From contig NZ_WMBB01000003.1 of the NCBI RefSeq assembly GCF_009708175.1, positions 372,001 through 436,000 of the forward strand: a stretch of 64,000 nt of DNA, written 5' to 3'. Below the pieces are notes generated by a model. That model did not search any database and was not told where the DNA came from. It saw only the letters and a list, made by a program, of their open reading frames with translations. The stretch is from Nocardia aurantiaca (GTDB lineage: Bacteria > Actinomycetota > Actinomycetes > Mycobacteriales > Mycobacteriaceae). Position numbers and translations under genes: made by a program. Shown in pieces: positions 45,340 to 53,267 of this stretch (within the stretch, counting starts at the first letter, position 1; every line of letters begins with the position of its first letter).

Positions 45340-46854
45340 TCAGCGGGCCGAGCGGCGGCCGAGGGGAACTCGCAGGACCGCGTCGGTGCCGACATCGGCG
45401 CCGGGGTGAAGTCCGATGGAGCCGCCCAATTCCGCGGTGACGAGAGTGCGGACGATTTGCAGGCCCAACCGGTCGGAGGCTTCCAGGCTGAATCCATCGG
45501 GCAGGCCGCGGCCGTCGTCGCTGATGATGACGTCGAGCCAGCGGGCCGAGCGCTCGGAACGGATTGTGACCGTACCGTTCTCACCGGCGTCGAAGGCGTG
45601 CTCGATGGCGTTCTGCACCAGCTCGGTCAGCACCATGACCAGCGGCGTCGCGCGTTCGGCGGAGAAGACGCCGAGCGATCCGGCGCGGCGCACCTTGATC
45701 CGGGCGGTGTGCACGGTGGCGACGTCGGCCATGATCGGCAGCAGTCGGTCCACCACCTCGTCCAGATCGACCTCTTCGTCAACCGACATGGACAACATTT
45801 CGTGCACCGAGGCGATCGAGGTGACCCGGCGGACCGATTCGGTCAATGCCAGTCGGGCTTCCTCGTTCTCGGTGCGGCGGGCCTGCAGGCGCAGCAGCGC
45901 GGCCACCGTCTGGAGATTGTTCTTCACCCGGTGGTGGATCTCGCGAATGGTGGCGTCCTTGGACAGCAGCGCGCGGTCGCGCCGCTTCACCTCGGTGACA
46001 TCGCGGACCAGCACCGCGGCACCGGCGAGTTCGCCGTGCGGGCGCAGCACCAGGGTGCGCAGCAGCACGGTCGCGCCGCGCGCCTCGACTTCCATTCGGC
46101 GCCCGGCCTTTCCGGCCAGAGCCGCCTGGATGTCGCCGACCACCTCCTGCGCGTCGAACGGGTCGGTGATGAGCGAACGGGTGGTCAGCGCCAGATCCTG
46201 GCCGACCAGATCGTTCTGCAATCCCATGCGGTGATAGGCCGACAGGGCATTGGGGCTGGCGTAGACGACCGTGCCCTCGGTGTCGAGGCGGATGAAGCCG
46301 TCGCCGGCTCGGGGGCTGGAGTGCGAGCCCGTGCGGTCCTCGAGCGCCGGCCAGGTGCCGTCGGCGACCATCTGGCACAGGTCGTCGGCACAGGACATAT
46401 AGGCGATCTCGAGGCTGGAGCGCATCTTTCGGCGCTGGGTGTCGGTGTCACGGCCGAGAATGGCGATGATGTCGTCGCCGACCCGCACCGGAATCGCCTC
46501 GCGCATGGCGTGCACGGGATGCGGGTGATAGACGCCGGTCAGGGCGGTATCGGCCTCGAAACGAGAGATGTCGGCGGTCAGCAGGGCCTCGAACACCTGC
46601 GGATTCGCCTCTTTGGTGGCGTAGGTGCCGACCAGGTCCTCGGGGTGGATGGTGGGCGCGGTGGTGGGGCGGCACTGGGCCACGCACACCACCTCCGCAC
46701 CCTCGCTGATCGGGCCCGTACCCACCCACAGCAGCAGATCCGCGAACGACAGATCCGCGAGCAGCTGCCAGTCCCCCACCACCCGCTGCAAATGGTCGAC
46801 GGCCGCACCCGGTAGATCGGTGTGCTCGGCCAGCAGCTCACTCAGTGTCGACAT
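45340..46854 (-). CDS. pdtaS: Sensor histidine kinase PdtaS
   Basis: 504 residues, ATG at 46854. Soluble kinase with N-terminal GAF-like domain (about 1-145), PAS-like domain (about 180-285), HisKA_2 dimer/phosphoacceptor region with REIHHRVKNNLQT (His about 307-308) and HATPase with ELVQNAIEHAF, DDGRGLP and LGLQIV. PdtaS phosphorylates PdtaR, an antiterminator of the ANTAR type, not encoded in this window. No TM helices, so a cytoplasmic sensor. Located next to whiB1 as Rv3220c. Confidence 0.95.
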   Translation of the reverse strand: MSTLSELLAEHTDLPGAAVDHLQRVVGDWQLLADLSFADLLLWVGTGPISEGAEVVCVAQCRPTTAPTIHPEDLVGTYATKEANPQVFEALLTADISRFEADTALTGVYHPHPVHAMREAIPVRVGDDIIAILGRDTDTQRRKMRSSLEIAYMSCADDLCQMVADGTWPALEDRTGSHSSPRAGDGFIRLDTEGTVVYASPNALSAYHRMGLQNDLVGQDLALTTRSLITDPFDAQEVVGDIQAALAGKAGRRMEVEARGATVLLRTLVLRPHGELAGAAVLVRDVTEVKRRDRALLSKDATIREIHHRVKNNLQTVAALLRLQARRTENEEARLALTESVRRVTSIASVHEMLSMSVDEEVDLDEVVDRLLPIMADVATVHTARIKVRRAGSLGVFSAERATPLVMVLTELVQNAIEHAFDAGENGTVTIRSERSARWLDVIISDDGRGLPDGFSLEASDRLGLQIVRTLVTAELGGSIGLHPGADVGTDAVLRVPLGRRSAR

Positions 46855-46940
46855 TCACCCACGCTCCTCTGTTCCCACGTCGGGTGTATGTTCCCACGCG
46901 ACACCCGCAGGGTGCGTCAAGAGCAATCGGGGGCTCGAGA

Positions 46941-47156
46941 TCAGGAGATGACGGCGATCAGATCGCCTGGCTGCAGCACGTCACCCGGCTTGACACTGAT
47001 CGAGGAAACCGTGCCGGCCTCCTCGACGATGACCGGGATCTCCATCTTCATCGACTCGAGCATGACCACCGGGTCGTCGGCCTTCACCTCGTCGCCGACC
47101 GAGACCAGGATCTCCTGCACGGTCGACACCATCTCGGCCAGCACTTCCTCAGCCAT
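46941..47156 (-). CDS. Biotinyl/lipoyl-domain protein (TB7.3-like)
   Basis: 71 residues, ATG at 47156, the exact length of mycobacterial TB7.3 (Rv3221c). Single biotin-carrier domain with the biotinylation motif ESMKME (Lys about residue 36) and PGDVLQPGDLIAVIS end. A stand-alone carrier for a biotin-dependent carboxylase; the partner is not encoded nearby. Divergent from bL37, 85 bases upstream of pdtaS on the same strand. Confidence 0.93.
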   Translation of the reverse strand: MAEEVLAEMVSTVQEILVSVGDEVKADDPVVMLESMKMEIPVIVEEAGTVSSISVKPGDVLQPGDLIAVIS

Positions 47157-47247
47157 GAACACCTCTCGCTTTCGAGTGACCTGTAGCCCCTGAAGGTACA
47201 GCCAACCACACATGAAAGAATGGCGGCCGACTGAAGGGAGATTACCT

Positions 47248-47322
47248 ATGGGTAAGCGTGGACGTAAGAAGCGTGGCCGCAAGAAGAGTGCCGCCAACCA
47301 CGGCAAGCGGCCGAACGCCTGA
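47248..47322 (+). CDS. Ribosomal protein bL37 (24 residues)
   Basis: A tiny ORF with ATG at 47248 and an excellent ribosome site GAAGGGAG 7 bases upstream. The 24-residue product begins MGKRGRKKRGRKK and ends HGKRPNA, with half its residues Lys or Arg. It matches the actinobacterial 50S protein bL37 found in mycobacterial ribosome structures. A perfect hairpin follows 25 bases after its stop, so it is a complete gene with its own terminator, located between TB7.3 and rshA. Confidence 0.88.
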   Translation: MGKRGRKKRGRKKSAANHGKRPNA

Positions 47323-47347
47323 GCCGTAGCGAAAAGCTCGAAAACCG

Positions 47348-47388
47348 CTGAGCGGCATGGTCTCCCACGGGGAGGCCATGCCGCTCAG
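47348..47388 (+). terminator. Hairpin terminator after bL37
   Basis: Perfect arms CTGAGCGGCATGG (47348-47360) and CCATGCCGCTCAG (47376-47388); the loop contains a further CTCCC/GGGAG pairing. Followed by TCGTTC. Supports a separate bL37 transcript. Confidence 0.8.
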
Positions 47389-47544
47389 TCGTTCGGGAAC
47401 GAGACAGCCGATTTCGCGTCGACCTGGGTGACTCACCCGATACGCCCGGAACGGGTGTAGCACCCGGACCTGCACGCATACGCGACCTGCGACGGCTCTC
47501 GGCCGTGCACCGCGAGTGGAGGCGAAGCGATCGCGGAAGGCGGG

Positions 47545-47814
47545 TCAGTCCCGCATCTCGACCCGCGTGTAACTGGTGCGGATCTCCATGGTCAGGCGCT
47601 GCCGCAGCGAATCCGGCGCGCGGTCGCCGCCGCACTTGCGGTTCAGCAGCGACTTCAGCTTCTCCTCGAGGCCGTAGGCCTCGATGCATGGCGAGCAACG
47701 GTCGATGTGCTCGCGCAACCGTGCCTTCACGGTGTCGTCGCACTCGTTGTCCAGGAGCAGCCAGACATCGGCGAGCACCGCCGAGCAGTCCAGTTCTTCC
47801 ATCTCGTCGCTCAC
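47545..47814 (-). CDS. rshA: Anti-sigma factor RshA (redox-sensing, zinc-associated)
   Basis: 89 residues, GTG at 47814 overlapping the sigH stop by 4 bases. Zinc anti-sigma motif H36-xxx-C40-xx-C43 (HIDRCSPC) plus further Cys10, Cys25 and Cys61. RshA holds SigH inactive in reducing conditions; disulfide formation or phosphorylation releases it. Tight coupling with sigH keeps the pair in balance. Same family as Streptomyces RsrA. Confidence 0.95.
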   Translation of the reverse strand: MSDEMEELDCSAVLADVWLLLDNECDDTVKARLREHIDRCSPCIEAYGLEEKLKSLLNRKCGGDRAPDSLRQRLTMEIRTSYTRVEMRD

Positions 47815-48560
47815 TGGGTTACCTCCTCACGCGCCGCATCCGCCGCGGAGCGGCTCGAGTCATTACCGCCTGACCGATTGAATCCACGTTCCCGCGCAAC
47901 GTCCGCGAGCAGACCCTTGAGCTGCTTGCGGCCACGATGCAGGCGGGACATGACCGTACCGATCGGAGTTCCCATGATCTCGGCGATTTCCTTGTAGGGG
48001 AAGCCCTCCACATCGGCGTAGTACACCGCCATCCGGAACTCCTCCGGAAGCTCCTGTAGAGCGGCCTTGATGTCGTCGTCGGGCAGCGCTTCCAGGGCTT
48101 CCATCTCCGCCGAGCGCAGACCCGTCGAGGTGTGCTCGGCGGTGGAGGCGAGCTGCCAGTCGGTGATCTCGTCGGTCGGATACTGCGCGGGCTGGCGCTG
48201 CTTCTTCCGATACGAGTTGATGTAGGTGTTGGTGAGGATGCGGTACAGCCACGCCCGCAGGTTCGTGCCCTCACGGAAGGAACGGAATCCCTGGTAGGCC
48301 TTGGCGAAGGTCTCCTGCACCAGATCCTCGGCATCGGCCGGATTGCGGGTCATGCGCAAGGCCGCGCCGTACAGCTGGTCCAGTAGCGGCAGGGCGTCCC
48401 GCTCGAACCGGGCCGCCAGTTCCGTAGCGGATTCGGCGCTCCTACCGCCGGATTCGCTCACCTCGTCATAGTCGACCGCTAGGTCGTCGCCGGCGTCGAT
48501 GCCCTCGCTGTCCGCGTCGTCATCACGCAGGCGATCGACCATGTCGTCGTCGCTCGTCAC
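47811..48560 (-). CDS. sigH: RNA polymerase sigma factor SigH (thiol/heat stress)
   Basis: 249 residues from GTG at 48560, with AAGGGA 5 bases upstream. ECF sigma: region 2 [57 protein letters not shown], region 4 [45 protein letters not shown]. Directs thioredoxin, mycothiol and protease genes in oxidative and heat stress. The frame stays open upstream to a second GTG at 48707 with GGAGG, which would add 49 residues; that start lies just downstream of a SigH-type promoter (48786-48812). A long unstable isoform as in Streptomyces SigR is therefore likely. Confidence 0.95.
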   Translation of the reverse strand: MTSDDDMVDRLRDDDADSEGIDAGDDLAVDYDEVSESGGRSAESATELAARFERDALPLLDQLYGAALRMTRNPADAEDLVQETFAKAYQGFRSFREGTNLRAWLYRILTNTYINSYRKKQRQPAQYPTDEITDWQLASTAEHTSTGLRSAEMEALEALPDDDIKAALQELPEEFRMAVYYADVEGFPYKEIAEIMGTPIGTVMSRLHRGRKQLKGLLADVARERGFNRSGGNDSSRSAADAAREEVTQ

Positions 48561-48785
48561 GCTAATCCCTTCGATCGCCGTAGCACCTGAATCTACCGCG
48601 AACAGGGATTCGGCCAGGAAACCGGCCGGGGGCGCGACGACGGCGAAACCCCTGCGGAACAATAGCGGCCCGGTCCGCACCGGGGGCTCCTCGACCAGAA
48701 CGGTCACCGATCCTCCTCGACTGAATGGATTCCTGCGCCCGCGAACCGTGGGCCCTGCGGTTGCTGCGAAGCGCGTACCGCATGC

Positions 48786-48812
48786 AACAGGGTGAATGCC
48801 CGCGCTGTTCCC
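48786..48812 (-). promoter_or_regulatory. SigH-type autoregulatory promoter
   Basis: Minus strand -35 GGGAAC (48812-48807), 18-base spacer, -10 GTT (48788-48786). The SigH/SigR consensus is GGGAAT or GGGAAC, 18-19 bases, GTT. It lies about 225 bases upstream of the short sigH start and about 80 bases upstream of the long start, so SigH can drive its own gene and the long form. Confidence 0.78.
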
Positions 48813-48854
48813 AGCACGGGAAATCGGGTTGCGCCCGATGGTTAGGGTGAGCCC

Positions 48855-49349
48855 ATGGCTGCTGCTTCGACCCCCGCGATCAAGGCTTTGGTGCAGGCCG
48901 AGGTGAACCACCGGGTGCACGCGTATACCCATGACCCACGCAGTGATTCGTACGGGGCGGAGGCGGTGGCGGCGCTCGCGGGCGAACTCGGGGTTACCGC
49001 CGGGCAGATCTTCAAGACGCTGGTGATCGAGCTGGGGTCGGGCGGACTGGCGGTGGCGGTGCTGCCGGTGCCGACCACACTGTCGCTGAAGGCGGCGGCC
49101 GCGGCGCTGGGCGGGGGCAAGGCGGCGATGGCCGACAAGGCCAAGGCGGAGCGGACGACCGGCTATGTGCTGGGCGGGATTTCGCCGTTGGGGCAGAAGA
49201 AGCGGCTGCCCACGGTCGTGGACGTGTCGGCCCTGGAGTGGGATCGGGTGTTGTGCAGCGCGGGCAAGCGCGGGCTGGAGATCGAGCTCGCCCCCGCGGA
49301 TCTGGTGCGGCTCACAGGTGCGGTGACCGCCCCGGTCGCGATGGCCTGA
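48855..49349 (+). CDS. ybaK: Cys-tRNA(Pro)/Cys-tRNA(Cys) deacylase YbaK
   Basis: 164 residues, ATG at 48855. YbaK/ProX fold: [44 protein letters not shown] (with conserved Lys), [33 protein letters not shown]. Hydrolyses mischarged Cys-tRNA(Pro), a proofreading function. Divergent from sigH; YbaK genes also lie near sigH in mycobacteria. Confidence 0.92.
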   Translation: MAAASTPAIKALVQAEVNHRVHAYTHDPRSDSYGAEAVAALAGELGVTAGQIFKTLVIELGSGGLAVAVLPVPTTLSLKAAAAALGGGKAAMADKAKAERTTGYVLGGISPLGQKKRLPTVVDVSALEWDRVLCSAGKRGLEIELAPADLVRLTGAVTAPVAMA

Positions 49350-49452
49350 CCTGCCGATCTTAGGGCGAATTGTCCAATTTTGGCGTGAGCGGAGACACAA
49401 CCTCCGGAAAAGACTTGCCGTGGCACGACCCAGTCGGAATACTTGCTTCGTA

Positions 49453-49462
49453 CAACTAGTTG
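49453..49462. promoter_or_regulatory. Palindrome upstream of marR gene
   Basis: CAACTAGTTG, a perfect 10-base palindrome 43 bases before the MarR start, followed 16 bases on by a related AGTTGA half. Fits a MarR autorepression site. Confidence 0.5.
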
Positions 49463-49505
49463 AGACATACAAGCAGTTGACCGATGCAAGGAGGTGAGAC
49501 CGACC

Positions 49506-50057
49506 GTGACCGACGATGACCCGGCGATTACCCCGAAGACCGACATCGACGACGGCCTTGTCGACGCCATCGCCTACGAGATCGCCCGGCTCACCAAGTT
49601 GCGTGATCGCACCAATGCGCAGATCGCGTCCATGACCCAGGGCGAGATCGAACCGGCGGCGTTCAGCATCCTGTTCCAGCTGATCCACGGCGGCCCGAAA
49701 CGCTCGGGCGCGCTGGCCGAGGCCCTCTACTCGGACGCCTCGACCATCAGCCGGCAGGTGGCCGGGCTGGTCAAGCGCGGACTCATCGAGCGCTGCGCCG
49801 ACCCGGCCGACGGCCGCGTCAGCGTCCTCGATGTCACCGACGCCGGCCGCGAGGTGGCCGCCCAGCTCCGGGCCCGCCGCAACGACTCCCTGCGCCACAT
49901 CCTGACCGACTGGGCTCCCGGCGAACGGGACATCTTCGCCGAGCTGCTGCGGCGCTTCGTCGACGGCTACGAGGAGACCCGCCAGCGCATGCTGGCCGAT
50001 ATCGCGGCGCACAAAGACCTTCAGTCCTATTACGAACCCGCGGAGAGCAATTCGTGA
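49506..50057 (+). CDS. MarR family transcriptional regulator
   Basis: 183 residues from GTG at 49506, 11 bases after AAGGAGG; the in-frame GTG at 49494 overlaps that site. Winged helix: [71 protein letters not shown], the classic MarR pattern with wing DPADGR. Stop overlaps the transporter start (GTGA), so it co-regulates the efflux pump, probably releasing on binding a toxic compound. Confidence 0.92.
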   Translation: MTDDDPAITPKTDIDDGLVDAIAYEIARLTKLRDRTNAQIASMTQGEIEPAAFSILFQLIHGGPKRSGALAEALYSDASTISRQVAGLVKRGLIERCADPADGRVSVLDVTDAGREVAAQLRARRNDSLRHILTDWAPGERDIFAELLRRFVDGYEETRQRMLADIAAHKDLQSYYEPAESNS

Positions 50058-51745
50058 CTACACAAGCGGAAGCGGTGGAGCCGGAAACCAATTCGGCCGG
50101 CTTCACCCACAAACAGATCCTGGTCATCATGAGTGGCCTGATCATGGGCATGCTGCTGGCGGCCCTGGATCAGACCATCGTGTCGACCTCCATCCGCACC
50201 ATCGCCGATGAGCTGCAGGGCTACTCGGCGCAGGCGTGGGTGACCACCGCCTACCTGATCACCTCGACCCTGGCCACGCCGCTCTACGGCAAGCTCTCGG
50301 ACATGTACGGCCGCAAGCCGTTCTACCTGGCCGCCATCACCATCTTCGTGATCGGTTCGCTGGCCTGTTCGATGGCGACCTCGATGTACGAGCTGGCCGC
50401 CTTCCGGGCCTTCCAGGGCCTGGGCGCCGGCGGTCTGATGTCGCTGGCGCTGACCATCATGGGCGATATCGTGTCGCCGCGGGAACGCGCCCGCTACCAG
50501 GGCTACTTCCTGGCCGTGTTCGGTACCTCCAGTGTGGTGGGCCCGGTCGTCGGCGGCATCCTGTCGGGCACCAACGAGATCCTGGGCGTCACCGGCTGGC
50601 GCTGGGTGTTCCTGGTGAACGTGCCGGTCGGCATCATCGCGCTGGCCGTGGTGACCCGCGTGCTCAAGCTGCCCAAGCGCCCGGCCACCAAGGTGCCGAT
50701 CGACTGGATGGGCATCTCGGCGCTCGCCGTCGGCCTGGTGCCGCTGCTGGTGGTGGCCGAGCAGGGCCGTGAATGGGGTTGGACCAGTGGCCATTCCATC
50801 CTCTGCTACGTGCTGGGCGCGGTCGGCGTGCTGTCCTTCATCGCCGTCGAGGCCAAGCAGGGCGACGCGGCGCTGATCCCGCTGCGCATGTTCCGGAACT
50901 CCACCTTCGCCCTCGGTGTGGTGATCTCGGTGGTGGTCGGTGCGGCCATGTTCGGCGGCATCACCCTGCTGCCGCAGTACCTGCAGGTGGTGCAGGGCGC
51001 GAGCCCGACCAAGGCGGGCCTGCTGATGCTGCCGCTGGTGGCGGGCATGATGAGCGGCTCGATCCTGGCCGGCCAGCTGATCGCCCGGACCGGGCGGTAC
51101 AAGTTCTTCCCGCCGGTCGGCGCGGCGCTGCTGACCTCGGGCCTGTTCCTGCTGCACTTCGTGTCGGCGGACACCGGCCTGTGGATCGTCATGATCTTCA
51201 TGGCCATCACCGGCTTCGGTCTCGGCAACCTGATGCAGCCGCTGACCCTGGCGTTGCAGAACGCGCTGCCGCCGAAGGACATGGGCGTGTCCACCGCGGC
51301 CGCGACCTTCTTCCGGCAGATCGGCGGCACCCTCGGCGTGGCGGTGTTCCTGTCGGTGCTGTTCACTCAGCTGGCGCCGAACATCACCAGCTCGCTGGAG
51401 AGCGCCGCTGCGCAGCCGGCCTTCGTGCAGGCCATCAAGGACGGCGTGAACAGCGACAACCCGGTCGACAAGCAGGTCGCCACCGGTCTGGTGCACAAGG
51501 ATCCGGCGGTCGCCGGCCAGGTGCTCAACGACAGCTCGGTCGTCCAGAAGCTGGATCCGACCCTGGCGCATCCGTTCAAGGAGGGTTTCGCCAAGTCCAT
51601 GGACCGGGTGTTCATGTCGGCCACCGTCGTGGCGCTGCTCGGCTTCATCCTGGTGCTGTTCTGGAAGGAGGTGCCGCTGCGCGCCGCGGGCGGCATCCAG
51701 GCCCGGAAGGAAGCCATCGAAGAGGCGGACGCCGCCACGGTCTGA
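50054..51745 (+). CDS. DHA2-type MFS multidrug efflux transporter
   Basis: 563 residues, GTG at 50054 overlapping marR stop by 4 bases. Fourteen hydrophobic segments (EmrB/QacA type). Motifs: [17 protein letters not shown] (TM1), [13 protein letters not shown] (motif A), and [21 protein letters not shown] (motif C region). Extrudes lipophilic drugs or metabolites using proton motive force. C-terminal cytosolic tail charged. A terminator follows 29 bases after the stop. Confidence 0.93.
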   Translation: MTTQAEAVEPETNSAGFTHKQILVIMSGLIMGMLLAALDQTIVSTSIRTIADELQGYSAQAWVTTAYLITSTLATPLYGKLSDMYGRKPFYLAAITIFVIGSLACSMATSMYELAAFRAFQGLGAGGLMSLALTIMGDIVSPRERARYQGYFLAVFGTSSVVGPVVGGILSGTNEILGVTGWRWVFLVNVPVGIIALAVVTRVLKLPKRPATKVPIDWMGISALAVGLVPLLVVAEQGREWGWTSGHSILCYVLGAVGVLSFIAVEAKQGDAALIPLRMFRNSTFALGVVISVVVGAAMFGGITLLPQYLQVVQGASPTKAGLLMLPLVAGMMSGSILAGQLIARTGRYKFFPPVGAALLTSGLFLLHFVSADTGLWIVMIFMAITGFGLGNLMQPLTLALQNALPPKDMGVSTAAATFFRQIGGTLGVAVFLSVLFTQLAPNITSSLESAAAQPAFVQAIKDGVNSDNPVDKQVATGLVHKDPAVAGQVLNDSSVVQKLDPTLAHPFKEGFAKSMDRVFMSATVVALLGFILVLFWKEVPLRAAGGIQARKEAIEEADAATV

Positions 51746-51773
51746 CCGCCCGAAGGAAATCGAAGTGTGAGGG

Positions 51774-51803
51774 TGCCCCCGTCGCGGAGACGCGGCGGGG
51801 GCA
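51774..51803 (+). terminator. Hairpin terminator after MFS gene
   Basis: Arms TGCCCCCGTCGCG (51774-51786) and CGCGGCGGGGGCA (51791-51803), one G-T mismatch, loop GAGA, followed by TCTTCATTT. Confidence 0.8.
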
Positions 51804-51909
51804 TCTTCATTTCACAATTCGGGCTATTTTCTGTGAGTTACTTGGGAGCGAGCAGTGAACTTGTTGTGAACCCTTTGTCCACAACGTCCTATTCGAACCT
51901 GAGGATGTG

Positions 51910-52272
51910 ATGCGGTTTATGTCCCACCATCGGCGTATTCGCACGGCTGTCGCCGCCGGAGCATTGGTACTGGCGCTGGAAACCGGCCCATCGATGGTCG
52001 CCAGCGCGACCGCGCTACCGACCCCCGCAGCACTCAACGGCCCGAGCTACCCCGACCCTGGAGCGCCCAGTCCGAGCTACCCCGATCCCGGAGCCCCCGA
52101 TTCGAGCTATCCCGATCCGGGAGCCTCAGGCGGCGGGCAGCGGAAGAAGGACGAGCACGTCGAAAAGGCGGAGAAGCTCGGCGGCGGGGTGATCACCACG
52201 ATGATCGACACGTGGGCCGACACCTTGAAGTGCACGCTGAATATCATCCTGCCGACTGTGAAGTGCGGGTGA
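51910..52272 (+). CDS. Secreted protein with YPDPGA repeats
   Basis: 120 residues, ATG at 51910 after GAGG. Sec signal peptide (TAVAAGALVLALETGPSMVASA), then three SYPDPGA units (around residues 46-78) and a Gly/Lys linker, ending in a helix VITTMIDTWADTLKCTLNIILPTVKCG with two Cys at the end that can pair. Pro-rich repeats and disulfide end suggest a cell-wall-associated protein. No known family. Single gene between the MFS and SRAP genes. Confidence 0.7.
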   Translation: MRFMSHHRRIRTAVAAGALVLALETGPSMVASATALPTPAALNGPSYPDPGAPSPSYPDPGAPDSSYPDPGASGGGQRKKDEHVEKAEKLGGGVITTMIDTWADTLKCTLNIILPTVKCG

Positions 52273-52345
52273 CACGCACCTTCGGACTTCCTTGCGCCGC
52301 TGCGGTCCACAGCGCGGCAACGTATTCGACAAGCGATGAAGAGGT

Positions 52346-53113
52346 TCAGATCAGAGTGATCTGGCCGGCCTGTTCGTCCACGCGGCCCAGCAGTTCGGGG
52401 CCATTGTTCTTGACACTGTTGACCAGCGACGGCACCTCGCGCATGAGGATGTCCGAAACCAGTTCGGGGGAGGGCGTTTCCAGCAGTTCCTCCGGGACCG
52501 GGCGATCCGGGTCCAGCCAGGCGTCCCAGTGCTCGCGCGGCATGGGCAACGGCATGCGGTCGTGGACCTTGGTCAGGTCGCCGACCGCGTCGGTCGTCAG
52601 GATCGTGCAGGACAGCAGCGGCTGCGCCGCATCGCCCTGGTCACGATCACGCCACACCGACCACAGGCCCGCCATATAGAGGCGTCCGCCATCGGCGCGG
52701 GACATGAAATACGGCCGCTTGACGGCCTTTCCGAGCGCATCGGTTTCGGTGACCCACTCGTACCAGCCGTCCATCGGCACCAGGCACCGGCGCTTCTTCA
52801 CCGCGTCGCGGAAGGAAGGTGTGGTGGTGGCCTTGTCCGCGCGGGCGTTGTACAGGGGTTTGCCCTTGACCGGGACTCCCGGCTCGGCGGCCTTCGTCCA
52901 GGGCGGGATCAGGCCCCAGCGCATGGCTCGGATGCGCAGTGTGGCCGGATCCTCGGGATGGTCATGGTCGTGCCGTTCGACGACCGTGAGCACCTGATTG
53001 GTCGGGGCCACGTTGTAGTTGGGACCAAACCTTTTGTCGTCGGTCTCGTCGATGGCATCGAGCTCGACGGCCAGCTTCGCGGGATTCGTCGTGGTCGCGT
53101 ACCTACCGCACAT
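52346..53113 (-). CDS. SRAP-domain protein (YedK/HMCES, abasic-site DNA-protein crosslink)
   Basis: 255 residues from ATG at 53113. This start puts Cys at position 2 (MCGRYATTT); after Met removal Cys2 forms the thiazolidine crosslink to abasic sites, so the upstream ATG at 53122 is rejected. Other SRAP residues: NYNVAPTNQV (conserved Asn), RWGLIPPWTK, NARADKATTTPSFRDAVKKRRCLVPMDGWYEW (catalytic Glu) and DRMPLPMPREHWDAWL (conserved His in MP). Protects single-stranded abasic sites. Equivalent of Rv3226c. Confidence 0.94.
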   Translation of the reverse strand: MCGRYATTTNPAKLAVELDAIDETDDKRFGPNYNVAPTNQVLTVVERHDHDHPEDPATLRIRAMRWGLIPPWTKAAEPGVPVKGKPLYNARADKATTTPSFRDAVKKRRCLVPMDGWYEWVTETDALGKAVKRPYFMSRADGGRLYMAGLWSVWRDRDQGDAAQPLLSCTILTTDAVGDLTKVHDRMPLPMPREHWDAWLDPDRPVPEELLETPSPELVSDILMREVPSLVNSVKNNGPELLGRVDEQAGQITLI

Positions 53114-53219
53114 GCCGACCATGCTGCCACTGCGGACCGACGGCTACCAGGAAGACGCCGGCAGCCGCCCCCACATGAATCGCCCTCGATGTGATGGCAA
53201 TTGACATCACTTGGACGGT

Positions 53220-53237
53220 ATGAGACGTTCGTCTCAT
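53220..53237. promoter_or_regulatory. Perfect palindrome before aldehyde dehydrogenase gene
   Basis: ATGAGACG-TT-CGTCTCAT, perfect 8-base arms, 31 bases before the aldehyde dehydrogenase ATG; a TTGACA lies at 53201-53206. Likely operator of a TetR-type regulator; no regulator gene is adjacent. It may control the dehydrogenase. Confidence 0.6.
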
Positions 53238-53267
53238 CACACTCTCATCAAGGGATCGCCGCCAATT

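Noticed and set aside
48708..50012. Extension of the sigH frame upstream of 48707 to 50012
   Set aside because: It runs antisense through ybaK and marR and past the SigH-type promoter; only the 49-residue extension is plausible.
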